From Tupaia tana (lineage: Eukaryota > Chordata > Mammalia > Scandentia > Tupaiidae), in NCBI GenBank assembly GCA_026018925.1, contig JAKSZU010000008.1, forward strand, positions 11,325,626 to 11,389,625: a DNA stretch of 64,000 nt. Direction: 5' to 3'. Each line of letters starts with the position of its first letter. The stretch's first letter is position 1. Of the stretch, positions 43,960 to 55,265 are shown piece by piece. The translations under genes were made by a program, and so were the position numbers. The notes below the pieces were generated by a model. The model made no database searches. It was given only the letters and a program-made list of their open reading frames with translations, and had not been told where the DNA came from.

Positions 43960-44196
43960 TTAAAAAAAAAAAAAAAAACTGCTATAGGGTGCGTGGGCTC
44001 ACTAGAAGGACAGAAATCGAGAAATCACCCCCCAGGGGTGGGATTGGCCACGCTGCAATCCCTTTTCTCTAGGAATCTTGGGCACACAAACGCACGGCAT
44101 GAGTTTAAGCCACGAGTTTAAGCCACCGGGGCCAGGACTCGAACCGCTATCGACTACGTGGGAGTCCAGCGACATAGCCATTACGCCAACTGCCAG
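43960..44196 (-). mobile_element. tRNA-derived SINE (A family)
   Basis: Target-site duplication aataagccattttt (43941 and 44203). It holds an internal 13-bp direct repeat, gagtttaagccac. It is the closest full-length SINE to the BPNT2 promoter. Confidence 0.9.
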
Positions 44197-44361
44197 TCCT
44201 ACCAATAAGCCATTTTTCCTCTGTGGATGCTAACGTAGGTCCTGTAACTGGACATCACTGCTTCTGTGTTCTAGTTGGGGAGCAGGAGAGAGAGAAGCTT
44301 CACTTGGTCTTTTACTCTGTTGGCATCTCTTTGTCAGAATCAAAATGCTGATATATGAATG

Positions 44362-44498
44362 TGAGGGCTCTTCAGAAAGGTCATGGAAAAATGGAATTAA
44401 ATAGTGTGAGTTTATTTTGGTGCAAAAAAATTTGAAATCCATGCATAGTTTTTTCTTTTTTTTATAATAAGCATTTTCTACGTGTTTTTTGAAGACCT
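44362..44498 (-). mobile_element. Second MITE-like palindromic element, copy 1
   Basis: The ends agggctcttcagaaaggtca and ...ttgaagacctgccct are imperfect inverted repeats. The interior 'ttattttggtgcaaaaaaa' is shared, reversed, with the copy at 48015. The family name is not known to me. Confidence 0.65.
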
Positions 44499-44499
44499 G

Positions 44500-45020
44500 C
44501 CCTCTCTATAGGTTTTCCCCTTTACCTCCATCTGACAGAATAAACCATTTTGTAAAATTCTGGCCTCCATCCCAGGCTTTCATAATGAGCCTTTCTGATG
44601 AAATTAAGCACACCAAGCTCTCTCACAAGGCAACCTTAGCCCTGCCCTCCTCACAGAGACCTAGAGGGGAGGGAAGTTGCCTGGCAGAATATGCCTGATG
44701 CAATGGCTGTCCCTAGATAGTCAGTCCATTGTAGAATGTGTAATCTTTGAGTGGATACAGGCCTCCAAACGTACTGTACAGCACTTAACAGACATAGCTG
44801 CCCTCTACTGTATCACTGATCTTAGCAACAATGGCAGTGAATTCTTACTACATTTTAGTAAGTATTGAAAGTGTACATAAGTTTATCTTTAAGCTTAAAG
44901 TGAATGGTAAGTATCATTCTTAAATGTTAGAATATTCATATAAAGTCTACCTAAAACACAGCTTATTTTACTGCTCATAGCTAAAAGCCATGGGTTTAAG
45001 AGAGTTTTAACATTAACCAC
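44500..45020. other. Upstream flank, unassigned
   Basis: No gene recognised. Possible old MER-type sequence near 44700. Confidence 0.35.
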
Positions 45021-45024
45021 GTTG

Positions 45025-45236
45025 GGGCCAGTGATGGCAGTTTGAATCCCTGACCCAGTGGTTCAGAGGTCATACTAGGCCTGTGTGCATGCATTTCCAG
45101 GATCCCAAGAGGAGACTGGAAAAGGGATTGTGGCGTAACTATCCCTCTTGGGGGTGATTTCTCACTTTTTTCCCTCCCTGTCTCTTTGTCTCTCTGTCTT
45201 CTGCGTGTGTGTGCACCCTATGGCAAAAAAAAACAT
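45025..45236 (+). mobile_element. tRNA-derived SINE (A family), head partly deleted
   Basis: 'ggggccagtgatggcagttt' jumps over about 35 bp of the tRNA head; the rest is normal. Confidence 0.8.
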
Positions 45237-45319
45237 AAGAAAAATTAACTACAAGAAGATGGCATAGTGGTTAGGGCATTGAACACCCACTTGGCTAGCT
45301 GTAGTTCAAATCTTGAACT

Positions 45320-45588
45320 GGGGGACCAGCAATTAGCATAATGGCTATGTCACTGGACTCCCATGTAGTAGACCGCGGTTCGAGTCCCGGACCCGGTGGC
45401 TTAAACCCACACCAGGCGCATGTGCGTGCATGCCCAAGATCCCAAAAGGAGAAAGGAGGAGAAGGGATTGTGGCATGGCCATCTCCCCTGGTGGGGTGAT
45501 TTATCGCTTTCTATCTCTCTGTCTCTCTCTGTCTTACTAGCGAGTGCACACGCCCTATAGCAAAAACCTCTCAAAAAAAAAAAAAAAA
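45320..45588 (+). mobile_element. tRNA-derived SINE (A family), inserted in another SINE
   Basis: Full length with A16 tail. Its head has 'ccagcaattagcataatgg'. Confidence 0.92.
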
Positions 45589-45760
45589 GAATTTCGAACT
45601 GGGTGGCTTGCAACACATGTTGAATACATGTGTGTGGGTACCCAAAATCTTGAGAGGAGAATGGAGGAGAAGGGACTGAGGTGTTGCCATCCACCTTGAG
45701 GGGTGATTTCTCGCTTTCTGTCTGTCTCTGTCTTTCCAGTGAGTGCATGCACCCTACAGC

Positions 45761-45765
<5 letters not shown>

Positions 45766-45811
<46 letters not shown>
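45766..45811 (+). repeat. (TC)23 microsatellite
   Basis: A pure TC run replacing the A-rich end of the host SINE, likely length-variable. Confidence 0.97.
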
Positions 45812-45813
<2 letters not shown>

Positions 45814-45814
45814 A

Positions 45815-46770
45815 ATAAATAAATACATAAATAATGACTGCCTTTAAAACTGCAAGTATACTGGACATCCAAGTCAGGCAGAGCTTGCCCTTACTGCTTC
45901 CTTAGAGCTCATCCCTAGATTTGCACTTGGTTATACAGATACAGTAAATGCTGTCCATTGATTGCTTGGTTTCCCTGCCAGGAATCTGTAAGTAACTTAA
46001 AAACACAGCACAAATCAAATGCAAATAGGAATCAATGAAAGAACTTACTGCACTAGAACTTAAGAAACTGGCCCTGTCTTTCCTTGTCAGCTCTTGAGAG
46101 CAACTTCACAGTTAAGCAAAGCTGCTTTCAAAAGAAATCTGGAGGGAAAAGTCACAGAGTAATTATCCCACCCCAGGGAGAAAGATAAAGATCAAGGTTG
46201 AAAGAGCAAGACTAAGTTCAGCAGAAGCACCTCAAACTGCACTGTGAAATGAACCGTAAGGTTCTAGTTGGATTAAAATCACCATCTGCAAATCTGGCTG
46301 AGGTTTATCGAGATAAACTGAATAATGTTTTCCAGGGGTGTTGGAAAAGAAGATACAGCCATGCTCACTGTGGCACTCCCGTGTAGAGACATGGGGAACA
46401 CTCTGAAGCACATCTGTGCGGGAAAGGTATGAGACTTACTGTAAAAGAGAAAATGCGTGGTACTTGAAAAGGAGTTCATGCTCGCGGCTCAGAGACTCTC
46501 CAGCATTCCGGTGGTAAGTAACAGTAGGTAGTACATATTGATAACATTTGATCATTAAGAGAATCTATGACAAGAAAACTTTTAATTAATAACATATGGG
46601 TTAGTGATTTTGTCTTAGAACCTTCATAGGAATTTGAATGAAACTTGCTCTTTTAGTCATCAGCTGTCAGAAGCTTCAAAAAATGTTGACATATTAATGA
46701 AACCACATGAAATGAGCATAAAATAATAAGTTTGTGAATTTGAGGTAAAATAATTTTTCAAAAATAGCCC
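45815..46770. other. Upstream flank, unassigned
   Basis: No repeat or gene recognised in 950 bp. Confidence 0.4.
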
Positions 46771-46776
46771 TATTCA

Positions 46777-47021
46777 GGACCAGCAGATGGTGTAATGACT
46801 ATGTTTTTGGACTCCCACTTAGTTGACTACAGTTCGAGTTCCAGACCAGGCAGCTTAAAACTCACATCAACCACGTGTGTGTGTGCCCAAGATCCCAAGG
46901 GGAGATTGAAGGAGAAGGAATTCTGGTGTAGCCATGCCCCCGGAGCGTGATTTCTCACTTTCTGTCTCTGTCTCCTAACTGAGCACACACAACCTATAGT
47001 AAAAATCTCTCTTAAAAAAAT
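46777..47021 (+). mobile_element. tRNA-derived SINE (A family)
   Basis: Head 'ggaccagcagatggtgtaat'; end 'tagtaaaaatctctcttaaa'. Confidence 0.87.
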
Positions 47022-47123
47022 AATAACCCTTTTCCTTAGATGTTGAAAAGCATGAAGACCACCTACTGAACGTGGATCATCCTCTGAACATGGGATCTTC
47101 AAAAAGTTTATAGAAATGTTATG

Positions 47124-47391
47124 GGGCCAGCAGGTGGTATGGAGGCAACTAGATCCCCCATGGCCGATTGCACAGTTGAGTCTCGGACCTGATAGCTTGG
47201 TAAAACATACCAGGTAAGTGTGCATGCATGCCCAAAATCCCAACAGGAGAACGGAAGAGAAGGGATTTCGTTGTGGCCATCCACCTGGGCGACACTTTCT
47301 CACTTCCTCTCTCTCGCTTGCTCTCTTTCTCTTTATCTCTTTCTCTCCAGCAAGCACACATGCCCTATAGCAAACTTGAATAAATAAAGTC
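47124..47391 (+). mobile_element. tRNA-derived SINE (A family), older subtype
   Basis: Just upstream, 'gatcttcaaaaagtttatag' is half of a palindromic element like those at 44362 and 48015, which this SINE probably interrupted. Confidence 0.82.
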
Positions 47392-47582
47392 AAATGTTTG
47401 TTCATTTCTGTGTGTGCTCTTTATTAAATTCAGTGTCTGGCAAAGTTATCAATGCAGTCAGTAATATAAATTTTCCCACATTGTATTTTATTCTTGAGGT
47501 GATCTGAGCTTGTATTACACATTTTTCTCACCATTTACTTGAAACCCAAGGTAAAATTGTCTTTTTAAAAATCCATTTAGTT

Positions 47583-47860
47583 GGAAACAGCAGATGGCAT
47601 AATGGTTATGTCTCTGGTTTCCCACATGACCAACCACAGCTCGAGTCCCAAACCCAGAGACTTGAAACTCTCACTGGGCGCACGTGCATGCATGCCTAAA
47701 ACCTGGGAGGAGAAGGAATTGCAGCATGACCATCCCTCCTGGTGGGTGATTTCTCGCTTTCTGTCTCCCTGTTTCTCTCTGTCTTTCTGGCGAGCGCATG
47801 TGCCTTATAGCAAAAACTTCTCAAAAAAAAAAAAAAAAAGAAAAAGAAAAAGAAAAATAC
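47583..47860 (+). mobile_element. tRNA-derived SINE (A family)
   Basis: Target-site duplication atccatttagtt / atccacttagtt. A tail grades into (AAAAAG)n. Confidence 0.9.
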
Positions 47861-48014
47861 ATCCACTTAGTTAAAAGAAAACAATACACTGTGGTATCTA
47901 AATGTTTCTAGTCTCCATAGAATAGCATTTGAATGTGTTTTTCAATCGTAATTAAAATATGTAGTCTGTGGAATTGTATTCATAATTTACACTATGGAAG
48001 AATCCCAGTATAAC

Positions 48015-48148
48015 ACAGAGAGCTTCCAAAATTTCATGAAATAATGAGTGTTATGAAAAAACTATGTATGAATTTCAAATATTTTTTGCACCAAAATAAA
48101 CTTATACTTTAATTTTGTTGTTCCATAAGCTTTTGGAAATCCCCTTGC
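48015..48148 (+). mobile_element. Second MITE-like palindromic element, copy 2
   Basis: The reverse orientation of the 44362 copy: 'atgaaaaaactatgtatgaa', 'ttttttgcaccaaaataaac'. The ends 'gcttccaaaatttcatga' and 'ataagcttttggaaatcc' pair imperfectly. Confidence 0.65.
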
Positions 48149-48199
48149 ATATATTGCTATTACACAGATTTTAGAGTAATATAAGACAAGTCAGGACAG

Positions 48200-48300
48200 C
48201 CCAGCAGTCTAGTGGTTAGGGAGCCATACGTCACATGGCCAACCACAGTTAGAATCCCAGCCCTAGTGCTTTGAAAAAATACAAGCCAGGTCATGTTACC
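48200..48300 (+). mobile_element. tRNA-derived SINE (A family), head only, old
   Basis: 'cagcccagcagtctagtggt' to 'acaagccaggtcatg'. Confidence 0.65.
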
Positions 48301-48585
48301 AAGAATGATAACTCAACATAGTCATTATTCCATAGCCAGAATCTTCCAAACATTTTCCCAGTGAGAAAAGAATAAAAATTTTAAAAAATGTATATGTAAC
48401 TGTAACAAAGGAAAGCTTTACTAAAACAATGGTTACCCTTACTATAGGAAATATTCTTGTATGTTTTTAAACCCTCTAAGTGGATTTCCTGATTCATTAA
48501 TATGTCACTGTTGGGAAACAATTCTCTGTGAGTCTTTTGTGTTTCTAATATGTCTTGCTAGCAGTGAGACTACCTCCCTTTTCAA

Positions 48586-48670
48586 GATATATATACATAT
48601 TATATATATACACACATATATATAGTATATATATATATATAAAATCTTATTTATTTAATATATATATATA
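48586..48670. repeat. (TA)n/(TATACA)n AT-rich microsatellite
   Basis: Imperfect TA runs broken by CACACA. Confidence 0.95.
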
Positions 48671-48679
48671 ATCTTATTT

Positions 48680-48717
48680 ATTATTTTTAATTTACTAATA
48701 GGGCATGTATGCTCACC

Positions 48718-48752
<35 letters not shown>

Positions 48753-48868
48753 ATGAGAAAAAGAGAGAGAGAGAAAGTGAGAAAACAAGCTGCCAGATCC
48801 AGGATTCGAACCATAGTCAGCCATGTGGGAGTCCAATACCTCAACCACCATGCCACCTGCTGGCCCCC
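48680..48868 (-). mobile_element. Short tRNA-derived SINE variant with (GA)n
   Basis: Reversed and central body absent ('gagaaaacaagctgccagat'). GA run at 48718-48752. It abuts the TA microsatellite. Confidence 0.8.
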
Positions 48869-48869
48869 G

Positions 48870-49505
48870 AGGTAGTTTTTCAAGAACATTTGTCTACCAA
48901 ACAGGCTTGGGAGACAGAGATGAAATCTCCTAGAGCAAAGGACAAGTTGGTCTAATTTACTTCATAACATAAACAATGGCTCCCTCTGGGGCAAAGGTCA
49001 GACAGCTTTATTGCCAATTATGAGATTCAGGATCCCTAAATTAAAAGTTCCTCTCCAGGAATGCATCCCACTGTGTGTGCGAGAGTTGAGAAGTCCTTAG
49101 TGTCAGCCTGTGAAACGAGTGCTCCAGGAGCAAGTGAAATTGCTGACACTCTCAATGCCACAATCGCTTCGTCTCTGAGCCAGGAGTCTCCTGTCTTCTG
49201 CCGGTATCCACGACACTGGCAGGCTCACTCGTTCATGGCAGACAAGGTGAAATTCCACTCCACAGCTCTTGACAGTCACGAGTTCCACATTCTGAGAAAC
49301 ACTTCTATAGTTTATATACAAAATCTTGAGATTTCACTATGTCCTTGAGTTGAAACAAAAGATAACACAAAAACAACTTTAAAATTAAAGAGTAATCACA
49401 TGAAAATGGACAAATTTTATAAACAATATCCAGACTTTTTCAGAGATGACTTAGTTTTCACAATTTCATGTCATTTTAAAGCAAAGCTGAACCATAGAAT
49501 AAGAT
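48870..49505. other. Upstream flank, unassigned, near the candidate orphan exon
   Basis: 'tgagaaacacttctatag' near 49290 recalls MER-type repeats. A GC-richer segment at 49060-49290 is open on both strands but has no family I recognise. Confidence 0.35.
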
Positions 49506-49507
49506 AC

Positions 49508-49626
49508 CTTTTCCCACATGTCATGTTTTTCCATATATGTAATGTTAGCTGACAAATTAACCTGAAAAGGATCAATGACAAAGCCAGTCTGTCCGATAGC
49601 AAAACGGTCTTTTTGCTTTTGTGAAT
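49508..49626 (-). CDS. Candidate orphan coding exon (39 codons, splice sites at both ends)
   Basis: On the minus strand a pyrimidine-rich acceptor (tttcttcag) is followed by 119 bp open in one frame and a donor AAG|GTATCT. The peptide reads SQKQKDRFAIGQTGFVIDPF and continues to end in HDMWEK. The exon enters in phase 1 and leaves in phase 0. The surrounding 300 bp contain no SINE or LINE that I can recognise. I do not recognise the protein. It could be an exon of an unknown gene, a relic of a lost one, or chance. It lies 6.3 kb upstream of BPNT2 exon 1 in the same direction, and its phase-0 donor would join BPNT2 exon 2 in frame. Confidence 0.35.
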
Positions 49627-49689
49627 CTGAAGAAAATTCTAATAAGAACTCAATAAATAAAACACAACCCAAGTCAATGATCATAAGCC

Positions 49690-50068
49690 AAGTTTCCCAA
49701 TTTATTTCTTCATCTTAATCCCAAAGCAAATAGAACATACCCAGTTCTGCAACTTCAGTTTCCTAATACGGTATTAGGCTATAAGACAGCTTCCTGAATA
49801 TCCTGTCCTTTTCCCAGAATGAAGCTTCTTATTCAGCTGTATTCATCCACAGACCTCATTCAGAGACAGCCTCCTACCTACCTGGGAGGTTTTCTCAGTC
49901 TCAGATGAGACACACCGCAATTGCTCTAGGTGATGGGGGTTTATGTAGAATATCTGGAGTCATGAGGAACCTCAAGAACATAGTCAGCAACTACAGAGTC
50001 ATTCTGTACCTCACCACTTCTAAAACTGTACTGTTCAGCAAATCGTGAAGCATGTCAAGAATGATTCA
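49690..50068. other. Upstream flank, unassigned
   Basis: No repeat recognised; it lies 5' of the candidate exon on the minus strand. Confidence 0.4.
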
Positions 50069-50073
50069 CGGTG

Positions 50074-50329
50074 GGACCAGCAGTTAGTGTAATGGCTATG
50101 TTGCTGGATTCCCATGTAGTCGACCATGGGCAGTTCGAGTTCCAGACCAGGTGGCTTAAACTCATGCCGAGCACATGTGCGTGCGTGCCCAGGATACTGA
50201 GAGGAGAATGGAGGAGAAGGGATTGCAGCGTGGCCATCCCCCCTGGGGGGTGATTTCTTGCTTTCTGTCTCTCTGTCTTTCTGGCTAGCGCATGCGCCCT
50301 ATAGCAAAAACATCTCAAAAAAAAAAAAA
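50074..50329 (+). mobile_element. tRNA-derived SINE (A family)
   Basis: Target-site duplication atgattcacggt / atgattcatggt. A 4-base insert ('gggcag') in the B-box region. Confidence 0.92.
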
Positions 50330-51200
50330 ATGATTCATGGTCATGTAGAATACAAAAGCAGCTCTTTTTCTTCCACCACTTTTTGTCCCACGCATTGTGT
50401 TCACACCATCATGAAGAGCCGTGATTGGGTTACTCATAGTGGCGGAACTTCATGCCAAGTTCCTGGCCATGCTAGAGTTTTTATCTACTCACTTGTATGT
50501 ACATGTCTACATGACTCATGGATGAGTCGTTTCAGCCATGGTAGCAAGGTTACTTTCACTAGACATCTGCACACATGGGCAAAGCCATTGCAACCTGAAG
50601 AAGAATTGTCTGATGTTCCTTTGCAGAGGGCCATGAGTGGTTGTGGCAATCATTGTCCATCTCAAAAACTCCCTCTAGTAAGATCTTAAATCTTTATACC
50701 TTGTGACAATGTTACAAACACTGGTCAAGTGAACATCAAACCAGAAAATGTTAGAGGTTAGAGAACTAGAGAAATAATTTATCTCTGTGTCTTTGTAGGT
50801 GAGTAAAGTAAGTTACCCAAAACTAAGCCAGATGGAGAGCCCTGGTCTCTCACTTCTCACTTAGCATAATCCACAGGATGATGTGGGCAACATAATTGGC
50901 CTTGGGAAGGCAGCAAGACCATAAGCTCCTCAGATGCAGAGCCATGGTTTTTCATACCAGTGATATGTGCACTCTCATTTCCTCTCTCTTTTTCTTACAT
51001 TAAATTGAATCACACTAGATTTGCATGTGATCTGATTGACAGTGCATTTTTAATTTTTGTCACATCTCAAATGCTTCTGAATGATACCACTTAATTTTAA
51101 ATGCTCTCCTATCACCACTTTATGAATCACTCATTGCTATGAACAACTCTGACCAACAAATTCTTAGGCTTTATACTCTTTGTGTTATTTTTCAAGTTCA
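50330..51200. other. Upstream flank, unassigned
   Basis: An open frame over part of it has no domain character. Probable old L2/MIR debris. Confidence 0.35.
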
Positions 51201-51204
51201 TCTA

Positions 51205-51432
51205 CCCACCTCTTCCATGAGTGAGATGGATAAGGAAAAAGGAACAGAGAGACAGCACCCCAATGAGGTCTTGATATCACAGTCCACTACCAGCCTCAGT
51301 CAACCCTCAATCATGGGCATGCATATGTCTGGTATACTCAGGGTGTTCTCAGGATGTGAACCCAGAACCTTCTCAAGTGAGTCACCCTCACAGAGTGTTG
51401 CATCTGCACTCAGTTCTCAAGCCTGGTTTTAG
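51205..51432 (-). mobile_element. B-family SINE, old
   Basis: 'cttccatgagtgagatgg' to 'gtcaccctcacagagtgttg', the reversed B-family order. Confidence 0.6.
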
Positions 51433-51529
51433 ATGTCACAATCTCCAGAAAGCTTCTCTACATGTAGGCTGGGTTTCTTGTCCTCTGTGTGGGCTCCCAT
51501 AGCAAACAGTGTTGCCACTGTCATCGCAG

Positions 51530-51665
51530 GAACTATATATCATCTTTCCCTAATAACCTGACTGTCTACCCTCCTGGACTGTGAGTTTGTGAGCAAGGTC
51601 TACAGCTTATTTTGCTTTAGTATCCCAGAAGCCAGCACTGTGCTTAACACACATTCAACAAATGG
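51530..51665 (+). mobile_element. L2 LINE 3' end fragment
   Basis: 'ctggactgtgagtttgtgag' to 'cacacattcaacaaatgg' is the classic L2 tail order. Confidence 0.6.
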
Positions 51666-52140
51666 TTTATAATGCATTTCATTCACCTCGCCATGTTTGT
51701 ACTGCCATTGCCCGTCCTCCAGATTCCTTGCTCAGGCTTCATTCATTAGTTCTTATCTCTACCTATTTCCAAAGGTTAATAGAGTAAGAGTAGCCATCTT
51801 TCAGATACAAAACCTTATCAAAATCTAGCTAAAAGGTAATAGAAAAATAGGTAGGCCGTAGAGTTTAATACATATGCATTTATTTCTCTTAAAGTTCAGA
51901 ATGCTCACTCCCAGCCTCTGAGGAGATGCCGGTTAGCAATAACATACCTTTGATATACCCAGAACATGTCAGTATGATGAGTCTAGCCAATGGCATCTTA
52001 CATGTGTGCGAAATGTAAACAGATTTTAATAATTTCTGATTCCTCACAAGGCCAGTTAGGAAATGACCAGCAAAGTGCAGACACAAGATCAAAAAGTGTT
52101 GGAGAACATTTGTATGACCTTGGTTTATCTATTTTTATAA
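51666..52140. other. Upstream flank, unassigned
   Basis: No recognised element. Confidence 0.4.
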
Positions 52141-52144
52141 ATTA

Positions 52145-52373
52145 TAAGTTTATTTATATATTCTATGAGAGAGGGTGAGAGAGAGAGATGGCGGGTCCAC
52201 CCTAAACAGGGTCACCTTCATGCCACAATCCACCCCCAGTCTCAGCCAGTCAGGATCTTGGGTGCATACACACCTGGCATGTGCAAGGAAACCTTAGGAC
52301 ATGAGCCAGGGACCTTCCCATATGGGTTCAGCGCTTCAGAGTATTGCATTACCACTGTGCAATGCAGTTTGCC
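52145..52373 (-). mobile_element. B-family SINE
   Basis: 'ttctatgagagagggtgaga', 'cagtctcagccagtcagga', 'gccagggaccttcccatatg'. Confidence 0.7.
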
Positions 52374-52629
52374 TGCCATGCTCTTTTTAGACTGCTAATA
52401 TTCCTCTTCACATTTAAGAAAGGAACCAAGTATGCTGGAGACAGGGCCAGGAGAAGTACAATGACTGCAAGGAGCCTGAGGAGACATCTGCAGTGCTAAC
52501 AGAAGTTGTATTGTGACAGTGGGGTTATGACCCAACACTGTACATTTGTCAAAATTCATCAGATTGAGCACTTAAAATTGGTGAATTTAAGCGAATTTTA
52601 GAATATAAATTATCTCTCAGAGAACTGAT

Positions 52630-52830
52630 TTTCCAGTTCAGCTATAATGGTGCAGCAGCAATGTAACACTGTATTGCTGGAAGCCATGTGGAAGATCAGG
52701 GTTCAGTCTCCAACCTATATACACCCAGTGTGGGTGTATCTGTCTTCCTGACTGGCCGAAAGACTGGGGACAGGGCATTGCAGAGTAAGACCTCATTCAG
52801 CTTGTTTTTCTCTCTCTTAAAAAAGAAACT
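52630..52830 (+). mobile_element. B-family SINE
   Basis: Forward: 'agctataatggtgcagcagc', 'gaagatcagggttcag', end in 'tctctctcttaaaaaag'. Confidence 0.65.
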
Positions 52831-53980
52831 TAAAAGAAACAAGCCCCAAACCTGATTTTCTCTAAGGAAGAAAGGCAGATAGAAAGGAAAAAAAAGAAAA
52901 AAAAGAAAGGAGAGAGAAAGTGATAAAAGGGAAAAGAGGGCCTGAGTCAAGAAACAGGTCTGGCATATGATGTTAATGTAACTCTTTCAGATACAAAATA
53001 AGGGTGAAAGGGTAGAGTTGATATCTGCATTTCTGACATACTCATGCTATAACTGCATGTCACAACAAGATTGTCCTGATGCGATATTTTAAAAAATAAG
53101 AAATGTCTAACACAATCTGTAAATTTGTTCTTCCCACTGACTCATGAAGGTAGAAATATATACAGAACAAATGAGAGAAAAGACACCCCTTCCACTAGTC
53201 AAGCTGGAATATTGATGACTAGGAAGAAACGGGTAAATCAATGTTTCTTTGGAAGGGGCACATGGCAAATGAATATAAATCATGAAGGAAAGGCCCGATC
53301 TGGCTGGATTTGTGACATAAGGTCCTTTAGAGATGGACCAGGATAAGAAAACCGAAGGCAGTGTTTACAATAGGAGTCATACTTGTACATTAATCACAGC
53401 AAGGCCACAGCCAATACAAGGAGGGGCTAAATGCACACTGAAGAGTCTGGGAAGGCGTTCCGCTTGCTCCCTAACTGGAGCACTTCAGGCAGACTTCAGC
53501 AGAGACTGCAATGTCAGGAAGGCGCTCCTGAGACTGAGACTAAAGAGAGAACAAATAAACAAAAAGAAAAATGTTCTTTTTTCCTTAACTTGTAAACACC
53601 AAGCGTTGTTTCTTTGCATTGCTGAAGCTATTTTCACTCCTGCTACTCCCTTCTTTGTTTGGCAAAATCTAAGCAATCCTCCAAGCCCCATGAATTTGGC
53701 CCCCTTCCCACTCCAGCTTACTCTCACCAGCCCAGTCTCTGCGTGTTTATGGTGCTCATAATCCTTATTGTTCAATTCAGCACTGCATTATTTTCCTATT
53801 TATGCATAACATTCATAATACTCTACCAACCACAGGCCAGATCATTCCCTTCATATTTTTATTTTTTACTTGCATCTCTCATACTCTGTGAAGGCCATGC
53901 TTTTCCATTCACTGTCCTTACATTTGTTGCATAGCTTTCAGCTTCTCCTGGTGGATTTTGTCTGAGAAAGTCCCTTCCTC
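52831..53980. other. Upstream flank, unassigned
   Basis: A purine-rich A/G stretch at 52862-52935. The open frames around 53330-53930 have no protein signature; 53700-53930 resembles old L2-type sequence. Confidence 0.35.
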
Positions 53981-55050
53981 AGGGACATGGGGTCCTGGGT
54001 CAGTTGCTGGTCACAGAGGTGTCCTGTGTCTGCAACACTCCCGGGTCAAATGGCATGGCTAGGCAGGATGTCCCCTGCTTCCTATCGTCATGCTCTCTCT
54101 TCTTCCGAAGCTCTTGTCTTTGGCCTTTGCGTCCCTGTCCTGTTGGGGGATGTTGGGGGATGCTCCATGACCAGGGCTGACATCACTTCCCACTGTCTTC
54201 TCCCAGAGCTCAGACCTTGGAGGCTGCTCCCCCGACCCGTGTTCACGGGTCTGGTTCAGCCTACCCAGGCTGTGCCAGCTGGCTCAAGTTAGTCGCAACA
54301 TAATGTGTTTTAAATTAAAGCCATTTGTTTTGTAGAGTTATTGGAATGATTAGTTCTCAGGGCTTATAATCTAGTCTTCTTTCACAGCATCCTCAGTAAG
54401 TGGCACAGACCTGGCCAGATATAATTGTGCATTGATTACATGATGCCTTGCGCCTGGCAAAAAACAACAAAGCGAGGGGGACACCCATGCAACAGGACAT
54501 TAGATGGAAGTTTTCTCATCGTCTTGGTATTTGGGCTGAGATCGAAAAGCTGAGAATAAAAGGTAAGACAATAAGAATATAGCCAGATTGCATCAGGGTC
54601 CCAAGCAAAACTGACCCATCTTTCCCTTCCAGCTACATACCGAAAAGAGCATGCTCAGAGGAGTGCGTGACTGAGGTTTTCTTTAAAGTTAGTCTCTGGA
54701 TTCTGTGCTCAGTCCCCTGGGGCCCTTGAAGGCAAGGTCACAGGGAGCCGGGAAATCTAAAGGTGAGAGGTTGGTGGATGAGAGGTAGAAAAGCAAAGCC
54801 AAGAGAAAGAGGCCTGCCTGGAGCAGCCTAGGCTCACATAGTCGAGAGCTGCAAAGTACCAGGTTTGCTGCTCTCAACAAAAGCAGTTTCCCAAAAGTAG
54901 CCAGGCTAGAGTTATCTTGCCAGGCCCAGGAGACTGTGACAGAGCACATCTGTGAGATGAGGGTGTCAGGGTAGGAAACAGGGAATTAGTGCCCAAGTTC
55001 CCCAGCAAGGGGAGTGAAAGTGGGAGGCCTACAGAGAACACATGAAAAGG
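53981..55050. other. GC-richer upstream block, unassigned
   Basis: About 1 kb of higher GC than its surroundings, with a 10-bp direct repeat 'tgttggggga' near 54143. 54300-54370 ('ttaaattaaagccatttg') could be an LTR end. No gene recognised. Confidence 0.35.
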
Positions 55051-55056
55051 CCCCAG

Positions 55057-55265
55057 CAGGCCAAGAGGTGGCACAGTGGTAGTGGAACTGGTCCCATTCC
55101 CTCAGGAACTGGCTAGTCCTCAGTTGATTCTCTTACTTCCCTGAACATGTGAGGGGCATACATGCCCAAGGTCTGGCTTAGCCAAGACAGGACATGGATC
55201 ATGCCATGAGGACCCTGTTGAGGGTACCTGTCTCTCTCTCTCAGAAAAAAGAAACTCTACAAAAA
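55057..55265 (+). mobile_element. B-family SINE
   Basis: 'gccaagaggtggcacagtgg' head, 'gaccctgttgagggtacc', (TC)n, A-rich end. Confidence 0.7.

Larger units (their letters stand above)
45246..45811 (+). mobile_element. tRNA-derived SINE (A family) split by a younger SINE
   Basis: The head is at 45246-45319 and the body resumes at 45589 ('gaactgggtggcttgcaac') and ends in a long (TC)n. The duplication a-t-tt-gaactggg flanks the inner copy. Confidence 0.9.

Noticed and set aside
45401-45868. 155-codon open frame with an ER-repeat
   Set aside because: The repeat is the translation of the (TC)23 run and the rest is SINE.
46827-47405. 192-codon open frame on the minus strand
   Set aside because: It runs across two SINEs and the spacer; no protein character.
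53333-54292. Several open frames of 90-140 codons around 53.3-54.3 kb
   Set aside because: Frames overlap on both strands, with no domain, splice or start context; GC-richer composition explains them.
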